24,644 bases of DNA, taken from contig JAILPG010000120.1 in assembly GCA_024699595.1 (NCBI GenBank), forward strand, positions 1-24,644. Reading direction: 5' to 3'. The notes below the pieces were generated by a model. It was not told the origin of the DNA. It was given only the letters and a program-made list of their open reading frames with translations, and made no database searches. This stretch comes from Lachnospiraceae bacterium. GTDB taxonomy: Bacteria > Bacillota_A > Clostridia > Lachnospirales > Lachnospiraceae. Shown piece by piece: positions 15,118 to 22,841 of this stretch. Every line of letters begins with the position of its first letter. Within the stretch, counting starts at the first letter, position 1. The position numbers and the translations under genes were made by a program.

Positions 15118-17613
15118 ATGGCAGACAGACCGACAGGACATCAGAAAAAAGTTATATCAGGACAGGCTGACATTGGCAAAAAAGGAAGCGGACTGGGTAC
15201 CGGACCGGTAGGTCAGGGCTCAGGCGGCGGATTTAATACGGGAGGCGGAAGCGGCGGCGGCCCCATAAGATCATCGGGCGGCGGAAAGATGCTGCTTTTG
15301 ATAATCGTGCTGTTAGTTCTTTTCGGCGGCGGAAAAGGGCTCGGAAGTCTGTTCGGAGGTTCAGGCTCCTCAGGCAATGACACGCAGAACACACAGAATA
15401 CGCAGAGTACACAGAATACCCAGGCGACAAGCCAGAGCCAGAGCAGCGCGTCTTCTCTCGGAAGCCTTGCATCCCTTTTGGGGAGCGGTTCCTATAATGA
15501 TTATTATACCGGAAACCAGGCTGCTTCATCGGGATACGGAAATATCCTGTCAGGTTCAGTTCCGTCAAATGAGGGCTCAAACACTTCTTCAACAAGGCTT
15601 AATACCGATGTTGCCAAGGAAGCCAGACAGAAGCGTACCGTAATAAAGGGCGGCGGCAAGGACAAGATCACGATAATGGTCTATATGTGCGGCGCTGATC
15701 TTGAGTCAAAGAACGGAATGGCCACCTCCGATCTCATGGAGATGACCAAGGCAAATATTTCTCCAAACATCAACCTCATAGTATATACAGGAGGAGCTTC
15801 CCGCTGGCAGAACAGCGTGATCTCAAGCTCCGTTAACCAGGTGTACAGGATAAGGGACGGCGGACTTGAGTGCCTTGTAAAGGATGCAGGCACTGCAAGC
15901 ATGACCAATCCCGACAATCTTGCGGAATATATCAAGTTCTGTAAAAAGAATTATCCCGCAGACCGTTATGACCTGATATTCTGGGATCACGGCGGCGGAT
16001 CGATAAGCGGTTACGGCTATGATGAAAAGAACCGCGCATCAGGCTCAATGAATCTTTCGGGCATAAATAAAGCCTTAAAGAACGGCGGCACAGAGTTTGA
16101 TTTCATCGGCTTTGATACCTGTCTTATGGCAACGCTTGAAAACGCGCTCATGGTATCGCAGTATGCAGATTATCTGATAGCTTCCGAAGAAACGGAACCC
16201 GGTGTGGGCTGGTATTACACCAACTGGCTTACAAAGCTTTCCGAGAATACGTCAATGCCGACGATCGATATCGGAAAGAACATAATCGACGATTTCGTGA
16301 CCGTCTGCAACCAGAAGTGTCCCGGACAGAAGACCACACTTTCAATGATAGATCTTGCTGAGCTTGAAAAGACCGTTCCGGAGGATTTCAAGGAGTTTTC
16401 ACAGGCTACATCGGAGCTTATCAACAAAAATGAATACAAGGTCGTATCCGATGCAAGATTCTCCACGAGAGAGTTTGCCCAGTCTTCAAAGATCGACCAG
16501 ATCGACCTTGTTGACTTTGCAAAAAAGATGAACACACCCGAGAGCAAACAGCTTGCGGATACTCTTCTTGAGGCGATCAAGTATAACAGGACTTCTTCAA
16601 GCATTTCAAATGCCTACGGTCTGTCCATTTATTTCCCTTACAAGAAGACTTCAAGCGTAAGCTCTGCGGTATCGACCTATGATGCGATCGGTCTTGATTC
16701 CGAGTATTCAAAGTGCATTCAGGACTTTGCTTCATTACAGCTTGGAGGCCAGGTATCGAGCGGTTACACGGCATCTCCCGTAGGCTCCCTTATGGGAACC
16801 CTTCTTGGCGGATCCACCGGCGGCTCATATTCGAGTGCAGATATGATCAGCACCATTCTCGGAGGGATGTTAACGGGAAATCTTGGAAGAGTGACCGGTG
16901 TCGATTCAAAGTCCCTCGACTTTTTGTCGGAAAGCAGCATGAGCACCGATGATCAGGCTGAGTATATCTTCAATAACCATCTCGATCAGGAAGATCTTGT
17001 ATGGATAAAGGATACCGACGGAAAATACAAGCTTAACCTTTCCGATAAAGACTGGGATATGGTTCATTCACTCGATCTCAACGTTTTCTATGATGACGGC
17101 GACGGATATCTGGATCTTGGTCTTGACAACGTGATGAATTATGATGCAAATGACAATCTTATCGGAGAATATGACAATACCTGGCTTACCGTAGACGGAA
17201 AGCTTGTTGCCTACTATCATACCGATGACATAGAAGAGGGTGATTCATTTGCGACCTCGGGTTATATCCCTGCCATGTTAAACGGAGAGAGGGTAGAGCT
17301 CATTGTTGTATATGATGAGGCAAATCCCTACGGCTACATAGCCGGAGCAAATTACGTATATAAGGATAATGAGACTGATACGGTTCCCAAGAATACCGTG
17401 CCTTTACAGACAGGAGACGAGCTTCTGTTCATCTTTGATCATTATACATATGACGGAAAATATGAAGACAGCTACACTCTCGGCGATCCCATAGTACTGG
17501 GTGATGAGATAGAGCTTGGATATATGGATCTTGGAAAGGATGCAAAGACCAGAGCTACCTACAAGCTTACCGATATCTACGAGCAGGCTTACTGGACACC
17601 GGTGATCCCCTGA
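15118..17613 (+). CDS. Membrane-anchored clostripain-family (C11) cysteine peptidase
   Basis: An 831-residue protein. Residues 1-55 are a Gly/Ser-rich cytoplasmic tail and residues about 57-70 (KMLLLIIVLLVLF) form one membrane helix. A Gln/Thr/Asn/Ser-rich linker with NTQ repeats follows (about 88-110). The C11 domain begins near 178 (KDKITIMVYMCGADLES), with catalytic His291 in FWDHGGG and Cys335 in GFDTCLMA, the dyad of clostripain. Family members cleave after Arg or Lys and usually mature by self-cleavage; here the enzyme should face outward on its tether. The C-terminal about 250 residues are acidic and beta-rich, without a family I can name. The stop codon lies 25 bases inside the convergent LytTR regulator gene. 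Confidence 0.9.
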   Translation: MADRPTGHQKKVISGQADIGKKGSGLGTGPVGQGSGGGFNTGGGSGGGPIRSSGGGKMLLLIIVLLVLFGGGKGLGSLFGGSGSSGNDTQNTQNTQSTQNTQATSQSQSSASSLGSLASLLGSGSYNDYYTGNQAASSGYGNILSGSVPSNEGSNTSSTRLNTDVAKEARQKRTVIKGGGKDKITIMVYMCGADLESKNGMATSDLMEMTKANISPNINLIVYTGGASRWQNSVISSSVNQVYRIRDGGLECLVKDAGTASMTNPDNLAEYIKFCKKNYPADRYDLIFWDHGGGSISGYGYDEKNRASGSMNLSGINKALKNGGTEFDFIGFDTCLMATLENALMVSQYADYLIASEETEPGVGWYYTNWLTKLSENTSMPTIDIGKNIIDDFVTVCNQKCPGQKTTLSMIDLAELEKTVPEDFKEFSQATSELINKNEYKVVSDARFSTREFAQSSKIDQIDLVDFAKKMNTPESKQLADTLLEAIKYNRTSSSISNAYGLSIYFPYKKTSSVSSAVSTYDAIGLDSEYSKCIQDFASLQLGGQVSSGYTASPVGSLMGTLLGGSTGGSYSSADMISTILGGMLTGNLGRVTGVDSKSLDFLSESSMSTDDQAEYIFNNHLDQEDLVWIKDTDGKYKLNLSDKDWDMVHSLDLNVFYDDGDGYLDLGLDNVMNYDANDNLIGEYDNTWLTVDGKLVAYYHTDDIEEGDSFATSGYIPAMLNGERVELIVVYDEANPYGYIAGANYVYKDNETDTVPKNTVPLQTGDELLFIFDHYTYDGKYEDSYTLGDPIVLGDEIELGYMDLGKDAKTRATYKLTDIYEQAYWTPVIP

Positions 17614-18335
17614 TATTTCTTTTTGATAGAGGGGTAGTCTCTTAAGGGAAAATGCAGCTTTTTCCCGTCAGAGAGAGTGAGGCTTCCGGGCTTTATGCCT
17701 GTTACGTGGCTTAGATTTACGAAATCCCTTCCGCAGGGAACCATGCAGTCATATGCAAGAAGCAGTGAGGAAAACTGAGACATGTTTTCCGTACAGATAA
17801 GGACGCGGCCGTCCGACAGATGGATCTCGGTAAGATACTGCCTGTCACGGTTAAGCGCATAGGAAAAATCAGTATAGGGTGCAAAGACAGTACCGTCTTT
17901 GCACCTTATTTCTATTAATGGAGTCTTTTTTGCGGATCTTTCAAAGGCCGTGTCCACGAGCCTCTTGATGTCATCCTTGTAGAGGGGCTTTTTTTCGAAG
18001 ATGATATCCGTTTTCTCTGTATGAATATCTTCCGATGTGACGGGATCCGCTTCGTCATCCGCTCCGGCTGAACAGATGACTATGGTCGCCTCGATGCCGA
18101 GGCCGATGACTTTTTCTGCAGCCTCCATGGAACTTAGGTCGTTTTCGCCGGAGATGTCTATTATGAAGAGGTCGTATCTGTAGGGTGTCTTAAACAGGGC
18201 ATCGCTGTTTCCGAAGGAGTCGATGTATATGGTCTGGCCGATGGATTCCCTGTAGGAGTGCTCTCTGTCAAACAGCCGCTCGAGGTGCTTGCGGTCCGCG
18301 ATATGATCATCAAGGATTGCGATGTAGAGGGTCAT
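17589..18335 (-). CDS. LytTR-family response regulator
   Basis: A 248-residue two-domain regulator. The N-terminal receiver domain has acidic residues Asp9-Asp10 (ILDDHIADR), phosphoacceptor Asp60 in DLFIIDISG, and the conserved Lys in FEKKPL (115-116). The C-terminal LytTR DNA-binding domain (about 138-248) includes FVNLSHVTGIKPGSLTLSDG. Such regulators act with a membrane histidine kinase in peptide sensing, virulence or envelope responses, usually binding paired repeats upstream of target genes. No kinase gene is in the window. GAGG lies six bases before the ATG. The gap to the DUF1294 gene upstream is seven bases, so it is probably transcribed with argG and the DUF1294 gene. Its 3' end overlaps the clostripain gene by 25 bases. 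Confidence 0.9.
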   Translation of the reverse strand: MTLYIAILDDHIADRKHLERLFDREHSYRESIGQTIYIDSFGNSDALFKTPYRYDLFIIDISGENDLSSMEAAEKVIGLGIEATIVICSAGADDEADPVTSEDIHTEKTDIIFEKKPLYKDDIKRLVDTAFERSAKKTPLIEIRCKDGTVFAPYTDFSYALNRDRQYLTEIHLSDGRVLICTENMSQFSSLLLAYDCMVPCGRDFVNLSHVTGIKPGSLTLSDGKKLHFPLRDYPSIKKKYQGITGVQ

Positions 18336-18342
18336 GGTTACC

Positions 18343-18639
18343 TCACATGAAACTGAGTTCTATTGGTTTCAGAAACAGGATCACCAGAATTATGATCAGC
18401 TGGATGGTGAAGATGACGGGCATGCCGATCGTGAACTTAGGCTTTAAGGTCTTGTGCCTGAATATAAACATTCCAAGCAGCGATCCCAAAGAACCGCCGA
18501 AAATGGCAAGAGTAAAAAGAGAGCCTTCCGAAATGCGGAACGCACCCCGTCTGGCTTTCCTTTTATCTATACCAAATGCAATAAAAGCTATCAGGTTTAT
18601 TATTGACAGATAGATCAGTAATATCTTAAGAGCCTGCAT
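18343..18639 (-). CDS. DUF1294 family small membrane protein
   Basis: A 98-residue integral membrane protein with three hydrophobic segments (about 4-23, 43-61, 72-92). It shows the family pattern: NLIAFIAFGIDKRKARRGAFRISE, then FGGSLGSLLGMFIFRHKT, then FTIGMPVI. The function of the family is unknown. No good ribosome binding site is visible before the ATG, which lies eight bases after the argG stop codon, so translation may depend on coupling to argG. The stop codon is seven bases before the LytTR regulator start. Confidence 0.88.
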   Translation of the reverse strand: MQALKILLIYLSIINLIAFIAFGIDKRKARRGAFRISEGSLFTLAIFGGSLGSLLGMFIFRHKTLKPKFTIGMPVIFTIQLIIILVILFLKPIELSFM

Positions 18640-18647
18640 ATGATCGT

Positions 18648-19868
18648 TTAATCTTTTTTCTCAGCGTTTAAAAGCTTCATTGCCCTGACCTTAAGGGAGA
18701 GTCCGAAGAGATTGATGAATCCGGATGCGTCCTTGTGGTCATAAAGATCGCCTGTTGTGAAGCTTGCGATGTCCTCATCATATAGTGAATAGGGAGAAGT
18801 GGTCCCTGCCTTGATGATGTTGCCCTTGTAGAGCTTGAAGCGGACTTCGCCGGTAACGTATTTCTGTGTGCTTTCTATAAATGCCTGCACAGCTTCGCGA
18901 AGGGGAGTGAACCACTTTCCTTCGTAGACTATCTGGGCAAGCTTTGAGCCCATATCCTTCTTGAGCGCATAGGTGTCGCGGTCAAGGATCAGCTCTTCAA
19001 GCTGGTTGTGGGCTTCCATCAGGATGGTTCCGCCCGGTGTCTCGTATACGCCGCGGCTCTTCATGCCTACGACACGGTTTTCAACGATATCTATGATCCC
19101 GACGCCGTGCTTTCCGCCAAGCTTGTTAAGCTCGCGGATGATATCGGCTACCTTCATCTCTTTTCCGTTTAAGCTCTTGGGAATACCGCCATCAAAAGTC
19201 ATGGTCACGTATTCTCCCTCATCGGGTGCTTTTTCGGGAGTTACCGAAAGCACTAACAGATGATCGTAATTGGGCTCCTTGGAGGGATCCTCAAGCTCAA
19301 GACCTTCGTGGCTTATGTGCCAGAGGTTACGGTCCCTTGAATAGCTGTTGTCGGCAGAGAAGGGAAGATTGATGCCGTGGGCGTTGCAGTATTCTATTTC
19401 GGACTGACGCGAATCAAGTGTCCATTTTTCGTCACGCCATGCAGCGATGATCTTAATGTCAGGCGCGAGAGCCTTTATCGTAAGCTCAAACCTTATCTGG
19501 TCATTACCCTTTCCTGTGGCTCCGTGACAGATGGCAGCGGCATTTTCTTTTCTTGCGATCTCCACGAGTCTCTTTGCGATCACGGGTCTTGCCATTGAGG
19601 TACCGAGAAGGTATTTGTTTTCGTACACTGCGGTTCCCATTACGCAGGGAACTATATACTCATCACAGAATTCGTCAACAACATCCTCGATATAGAGCTT
19701 TGAAGCACCGCTTGCCTTGGCTCTTTCCTCGAGACCGTCAAGTTCGCTTTCCTGACCGCAGTCAACGCATACACAGATGACTTCATAATCATAGTTTTCC
19801 TTTAACCAGGGAATGATAGCTGTTGTATCAAGCCCGCCTGAATAAGCAAGTATTACTTTTTCTTTCAT
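18648..19868 (-). CDS. argG: Argininosuccinate synthase
   Basis: A 406-residue enzyme (EC 6.3.4.5) that joins citrulline and aspartate, using ATP, in the seventh step of arginine biosynthesis. The start MKEKVILAYSGGLDTT holds the ATP-pyrophosphatase P-loop SGGLDT (residues 10-15). Conserved segments ICHGATGKGNDQIRFE, SRDRNLWHISHEG and VGIIDIVENRVVGMKSRG are present. Length matches the family. The ATG at 19868 has GGAGGAG upstream; an in-frame ATG at 19976 would add 36 non-conserved residues and is rejected. It diverges from the GNAT-argJBD group and is followed on its own strand by the DUF1294 and LytTR genes. Confidence 0.97.
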   Translation of the reverse strand: MKEKVILAYSGGLDTTAIIPWLKENYDYEVICVCVDCGQESELDGLEERAKASGASKLYIEDVVDEFCDEYIVPCVMGTAVYENKYLLGTSMARPVIAKRLVEIARKENAAAICHGATGKGNDQIRFELTIKALAPDIKIIAAWRDEKWTLDSRQSEIEYCNAHGINLPFSADNSYSRDRNLWHISHEGLELEDPSKEPNYDHLLVLSVTPEKAPDEGEYVTMTFDGGIPKSLNGKEMKVADIIRELNKLGGKHGVGIIDIVENRVVGMKSRGVYETPGGTILMEAHNQLEELILDRDTYALKKDMGSKLAQIVYEGKWFTPLREAVQAFIESTQKYVTGEVRFKLYKGNIIKAGTTSPYSLYDEDIASFTTGDLYDHKDASGFINLFGLSLKVRAMKLLNAEKKD

Positions 19869-19936
19869 AAGCTGTCTCCTCCGTATATCGCAATCGCGCG
19901 TTTCTGTCCCGGGTCGTCTCTGAACAGATACCATAG

Positions 19937-19965
19937 AATATACAATATGGCCACGGTTTATGCAA
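19937..19965 (-). promoter_or_regulatory. Promoter of argG
   Basis: Minus strand: TTGCAT (19965-19960), a 17-base spacer and TATATT (19942-19937). An imperfectly spaced repeat CCATA-N10-TATGG (19931-19950) covers the -10 element and could be an ArgR-type operator, although it does not match the usual ARG box well. Confidence 0.5.
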
Positions 19966-19992
19966 GACGGTTTCACATTTTCTCGATTAAGG

Positions 19993-20020
19993 TGGACAAA
20001 AGGACAAACTGGTTTATAAT
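19993..20020 (+). promoter_or_regulatory. Promoter of the GNAT-argJ-argB-argD group
   Basis: TGGACA (19993-19998), a 16-base spacer and a perfect TATAAT (20015-20020). The direct repeat GGACAAA-A-GGACAAA (19994-20008) overlaps the -35 element. The -10 region is copied almost exactly at 20040-20056. Confidence 0.55.
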
Positions 20021-20060
20021 GAGTGGAGTATAACCCGCAGGTTTGTAATGAGGGAGACAG

Positions 20061-20516
20061 ATGGCAGAAATACGCAAGATGACGATAGAGGATTACGATA
20101 AGGTACGGGAGCTGTGGTACATGATCCCGGGCTTTGCCATACGAAGCATTGATGATTCACGTGAGGGGATCGAAAAATTCCTAAACAGAAATCCCGGAAC
20201 TTCGGTGGTGGCCTGTGAGGGTGATAAGATCATAGGAAGCATCCTGTGCGGCCATGACGGAAGAAGAGGCTGTCTGTATCATGTGTGCGTGCATCCCGAT
20301 CACAGACTCAGAGGCATAGGAAAGAGCATGGTCGTTTCCGCCATGAATTCCCTTAAGGAAGAGGGGATCAACAAGGTATCCCTGATAGCATTTACAAGAA
20401 ATGACATAGGAAACGCATTCTGGAAGAAGATCGGGTGGACAAGAAGAGAGGATCTGAATTATTATGATTTCACCCTTAATACAGAGAATATAGTGAGATT
20501 CAATTCGATCGATTAA
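20061..20516 (+). CDS. GNAT family N-acetyltransferase (YpeA/RimI-like)
   Basis: A 151-residue GNAT enzyme that should transfer an acetyl group from acetyl-CoA to an amine. It begins IRKMTIEDYDKVRELW and has the motif A core LYHVCVHPDHRLRGIGKSMV, in which RLRGIG (R-x-x-G-x-G) is the pyrophosphate-binding loop. The C-terminal part NDIGNAFWKKIGWTRRED is the usual GNAT ending. The sequence recalls E. coli YpeA more than ArgA. It is first in the group with argJ, where argC would often be, so a role in N-acetylglutamate formation is possible but not shown. GAGGGAG precedes the ATG. It ends 62 bases before the argJ start. Confidence 0.88.
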   Translation: MAEIRKMTIEDYDKVRELWYMIPGFAIRSIDDSREGIEKFLNRNPGTSVVACEGDKIIGSILCGHDGRRGCLYHVCVHPDHRLRGIGKSMVVSAMNSLKEEGINKVSLIAFTRNDIGNAFWKKIGWTRREDLNYYDFTLNTENIVRFNSID

Positions 20517-20578
20517 CCCGCATGGCAAACCCGTTTTTCATGTCTGGTATCGATAACGGATCCGGAGGTATATATATT

Positions 20579-21802
20579 ATGAAGATAACAGATGGCGGCA
20601 TTACCTGCGCAAAAGGCTTTAAGGCAGCAGGGGTTGAGGCCGGGATAAAATATAAGAACAGGCCCGACATGGCTCTTATTTTTTCCGAGGTTCCTTGTGT
20701 GGCAGCGGCGACCTTTACAAGCAATGTCGTAAAGGCAGCTCCCGTTAAATGGGACATGGATATAGTAGAGAATTCGGAATACGTACAGGCGGTGGTCGTT
20801 AATTCGGGTATCGCAAACGCATGTACAAAGGCTGAGGGCATGAATGCCTGCAGGGAGACGGCAGAAGAAGCCGCAAAGCTTTTGAACATCCCCGTACGTT
20901 CGGTGCTCATTGGCTCTACCGGCGTCATCGGGATGCAGCTTCCGACAGACAGGATAAAGGCAGGAGTAGACAAGCTCGTGCCGCTTTTGTCCGATTCAAG
21001 GGAAGCAGCGGCCATGGCTGAAAGAGCCATAATGACTACGGATACAGTTCCCAAGGAGGTGGCCGTTACTACCGTGATAGACGGTAAAGAGGTGACTGTC
21101 TGCGGAATGAGCAAGGGCTCGGGAATGATCCATCCCAATATGTGCACGATGCTTGCATATATCGCAACCGATGCTTCGATCTCCAGGGAAATGCTTACAA
21201 AGGCTCTTAAGGAGGATGTTAAGGATACCTTCAACATGATCTCCGTTGACGGCGATACTTCGACGAATGATACGCTTATAGTAATGGCTAACGGGCTTGC
21301 AGAAAATAAGACAATTGACAGCGAGGGCCCGGATTATGATGCCTTTTATGAGGCTCTCCATTATGTGAATGAGACGCTTGCCAAGAAGATGGCAGCAGAC
21401 GGAGAGGGCGCGACGGCTCTTTTTGAGACGAAAGTCATAAATGCGGATACGAAGGAGAATGCAAGGATACTTGCAAAGTCGGTGATCTGTTCATCACTTA
21501 CAAAGGCTGCAGTCTTCGGGCATGATGCCAACTGGGGCAGGATACTGTGCGCACTCGGCTACAGCGGTGTATCCTTTGACCCCGAAAAGATCGATCTGTA
21601 TTTTGAAAACAGAGATGAAAAGCTCTTAATATATACAGAGGGCGGAGCGGCGGATTATTCCGAAGAGGAGGCCACTAAGTATCTGTCGCAGGATGTGGTC
21701 ACCGTGACCGTCGACATGAAGGAAGGGTCTGAGAGTGCCACGGCGTGGGGCTGTGATCTTTCATATGATTATGTTAAGATCAATGCGGATTACAGGAGTT
21801 AG
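20579..21802 (+). CDS. argJ: Bifunctional glutamate N-acetyltransferase/ornithine acetyltransferase
   Basis: A 407-residue ArgJ, which recycles the acetyl group from N-acetylornithine to glutamate (EC 2.3.1.35) and, in bifunctional forms, also makes N-acetylglutamate from acetyl-CoA (EC 2.3.1.1). It shows GGITCAKGFKAAGVEAGIK, VNSGIANACT, STGVIG and KGSGMIHPNMCTMLAY. The precursor self-cleaves before the conserved Thr, here Thr190; the preceding residue is Cys189 where Ala or Gly is usual. C-terminal VFGHDANWGRILCALGYSG is also conserved. I chose the ATG at 20579 (GGAGG ten bases upstream) over one at 20522, because the family sequence starts at MKITDGGITCAKGF. It is followed by argB after 83 bases. 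Confidence 0.96.
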   Translation: MKITDGGITCAKGFKAAGVEAGIKYKNRPDMALIFSEVPCVAAATFTSNVVKAAPVKWDMDIVENSEYVQAVVVNSGIANACTKAEGMNACRETAEEAAKLLNIPVRSVLIGSTGVIGMQLPTDRIKAGVDKLVPLLSDSREAAAMAERAIMTTDTVPKEVAVTTVIDGKEVTVCGMSKGSGMIHPNMCTMLAYIATDASISREMLTKALKEDVKDTFNMISVDGDTSTNDTLIVMANGLAENKTIDSEGPDYDAFYEALHYVNETLAKKMAADGEGATALFETKVINADTKENARILAKSVICSSLTKAAVFGHDANWGRILCALGYSGVSFDPEKIDLYFENRDEKLLIYTEGGAADYSEEEATKYLSQDVVTVTVDMKEGSESATAWGCDLSYDYVKINADYRS

Positions 21803-21813
21803 GAAACGGAAAG

Positions 21814-21851
21814 CCGGCAGATTTTTACAGGAAAAATATCCGGAAACCGGA
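21814..21851 (+). promoter_or_regulatory. Pair of alternative hairpins between argJ and argB
   Basis: One fold pairs CCGG (21814-21817) with CCGG (21840-21843) and ATTTTT (21821-21826) with AAAAAT (21832-21837). The other pairs TCCGG (21839-21843) with CCGGA (21847-21851). They share 21839-21843, so only one can form at a time. Both end before the argB ribosome site (GAGGGAG, 21872-21878). Confidence 0.35.
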
Positions 21852-21885
21852 ACAGAAAATTACCGGGAAATGAGGGAGAATGATC

Positions 21886-22776
21886 ATGAGTCAGGAAGAA
21901 AAGCGCGATATGGAAAAGATCTATACTAAGGCAGAGGTACTGATAGAAGCCCTGCCCTATATACAGCAGTTCAACCGTAAGGTCATAGTGGTCAAATACG
22001 GCGGTTCGGCAATGTCGGATCCCGAGATCCAGAAGAACGTGATCAAGGATGTGACGCTGCTTAAGTTAGTAGGCTTCAAGCCCATCATCGTGCACGGAGG
22101 CGGCAAGGAGATAAGCCGCTGGGTCGGAAAGGTCGGAAAGAAGGCTGAGTTTGTAAACGGCTTGAGAGTGACCGATGCTGAGACTATGGAGATCGCAGAG
22201 ATGGTCCTTTCAAAGGTCGGAAAGGATCTCGTATCCATGGTTTCCGAGCTTGGCGTAAAGGCTGTCAGCATTTCCGGAAAGGACGGAAATCTCTTAAGGG
22301 TTGAGAAAAAATATTCGGACGGCCAGGACATCGGCTTTGTGGGAAATATTACGGATGTGGATGTGACCATTTTAAAGAACCTTTTAGATGATGATTTTCT
22401 TCCGATAGTGTCGCCCATAGGCCTTGACAGCAGTTTCCAGACCTACAACATCAATGCCGATGATGCAGCCTGCGCGATCGCCAAGGCGATGAATGCCGAC
22501 AAGCTTGCGTTTCTGACCGATATAGAGGGAGTGTACAAGGATCCCGAGGATAAGGATACGTTTATATCAACACTTACCGCGACAGAGGCTAACAAGCTCA
22601 TCGAGCAGGGGTTCATAGGCGGCGGGATGCTTCCAAAGCTTAACAACTGTGTGGATGCCATCTTAAACGGCGTTAACAGGGTGCATATCCTTGACGGACG
22701 AAGACCGCACAGCCTGCTTCTTGAGATCTTTACGAAAAACGGTATCGGGACCATGTTCCTTAAGGATGTCGAGTAG
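21886..22776 (+). CDS. argB: Acetylglutamate kinase
   Basis: A 296-residue amino acid kinase (EC 2.7.2.8) that phosphorylates N-acetylglutamate, the second step of arginine biosynthesis and commonly the feedback-controlled one in organisms using ArgJ. It shows [12 protein letters not shown] with the phosphate-binding Lys, [11 protein letters not shown] for acetylglutamate binding, [18 protein letters not shown], and the ATP-site region [18 protein letters not shown]. The N-terminal helix region before VIVVKYGG (about 30 residues, including [13 protein letters not shown]) is of the arginine-sensitive type, so feedback inhibition by arginine is likely. The ATG at 21886 has GAGGGAG seven bases upstream; the in-frame ATG at 21880 is only one base from it. 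Confidence 0.96.
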   Translation: MSQEEKRDMEKIYTKAEVLIEALPYIQQFNRKVIVVKYGGSAMSDPEIQKNVIKDVTLLKLVGFKPIIVHGGGKEISRWVGKVGKKAEFVNGLRVTDAETMEIAEMVLSKVGKDLVSMVSELGVKAVSISGKDGNLLRVEKKYSDGQDIGFVGNITDVDVTILKNLLDDDFLPIVSPIGLDSSFQTYNINADDAACAIAKAMNADKLAFLTDIEGVYKDPEDKDTFISTLTATEANKLIEQGFIGGGMLPKLNNCVDAILNGVNRVHILDGRRPHSLLLEIFTKNGIGTMFLKDVE

Positions 22777-22841
22777 ATTCATGGAAAGAATGACCGGATA
22801 GGCGTTTTTATAAATGCATATGTATATCAGAGGAGAAAAAA

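Noticed and set aside
17607..17633. CCCCT/AGGGG inverted repeat as a bidirectional terminator
   Set aside because: Only five base pairs with an 18-base loop, and it overlaps coding sequence on both strands.
19931..19950. CCATA-N10-TATGG as a confirmed ARG box
   Set aside because: The position over the argG -10 is suggestive, but the half-sites do not match the TGAAT/ATTCA core, so it is mentioned only as a possibility.
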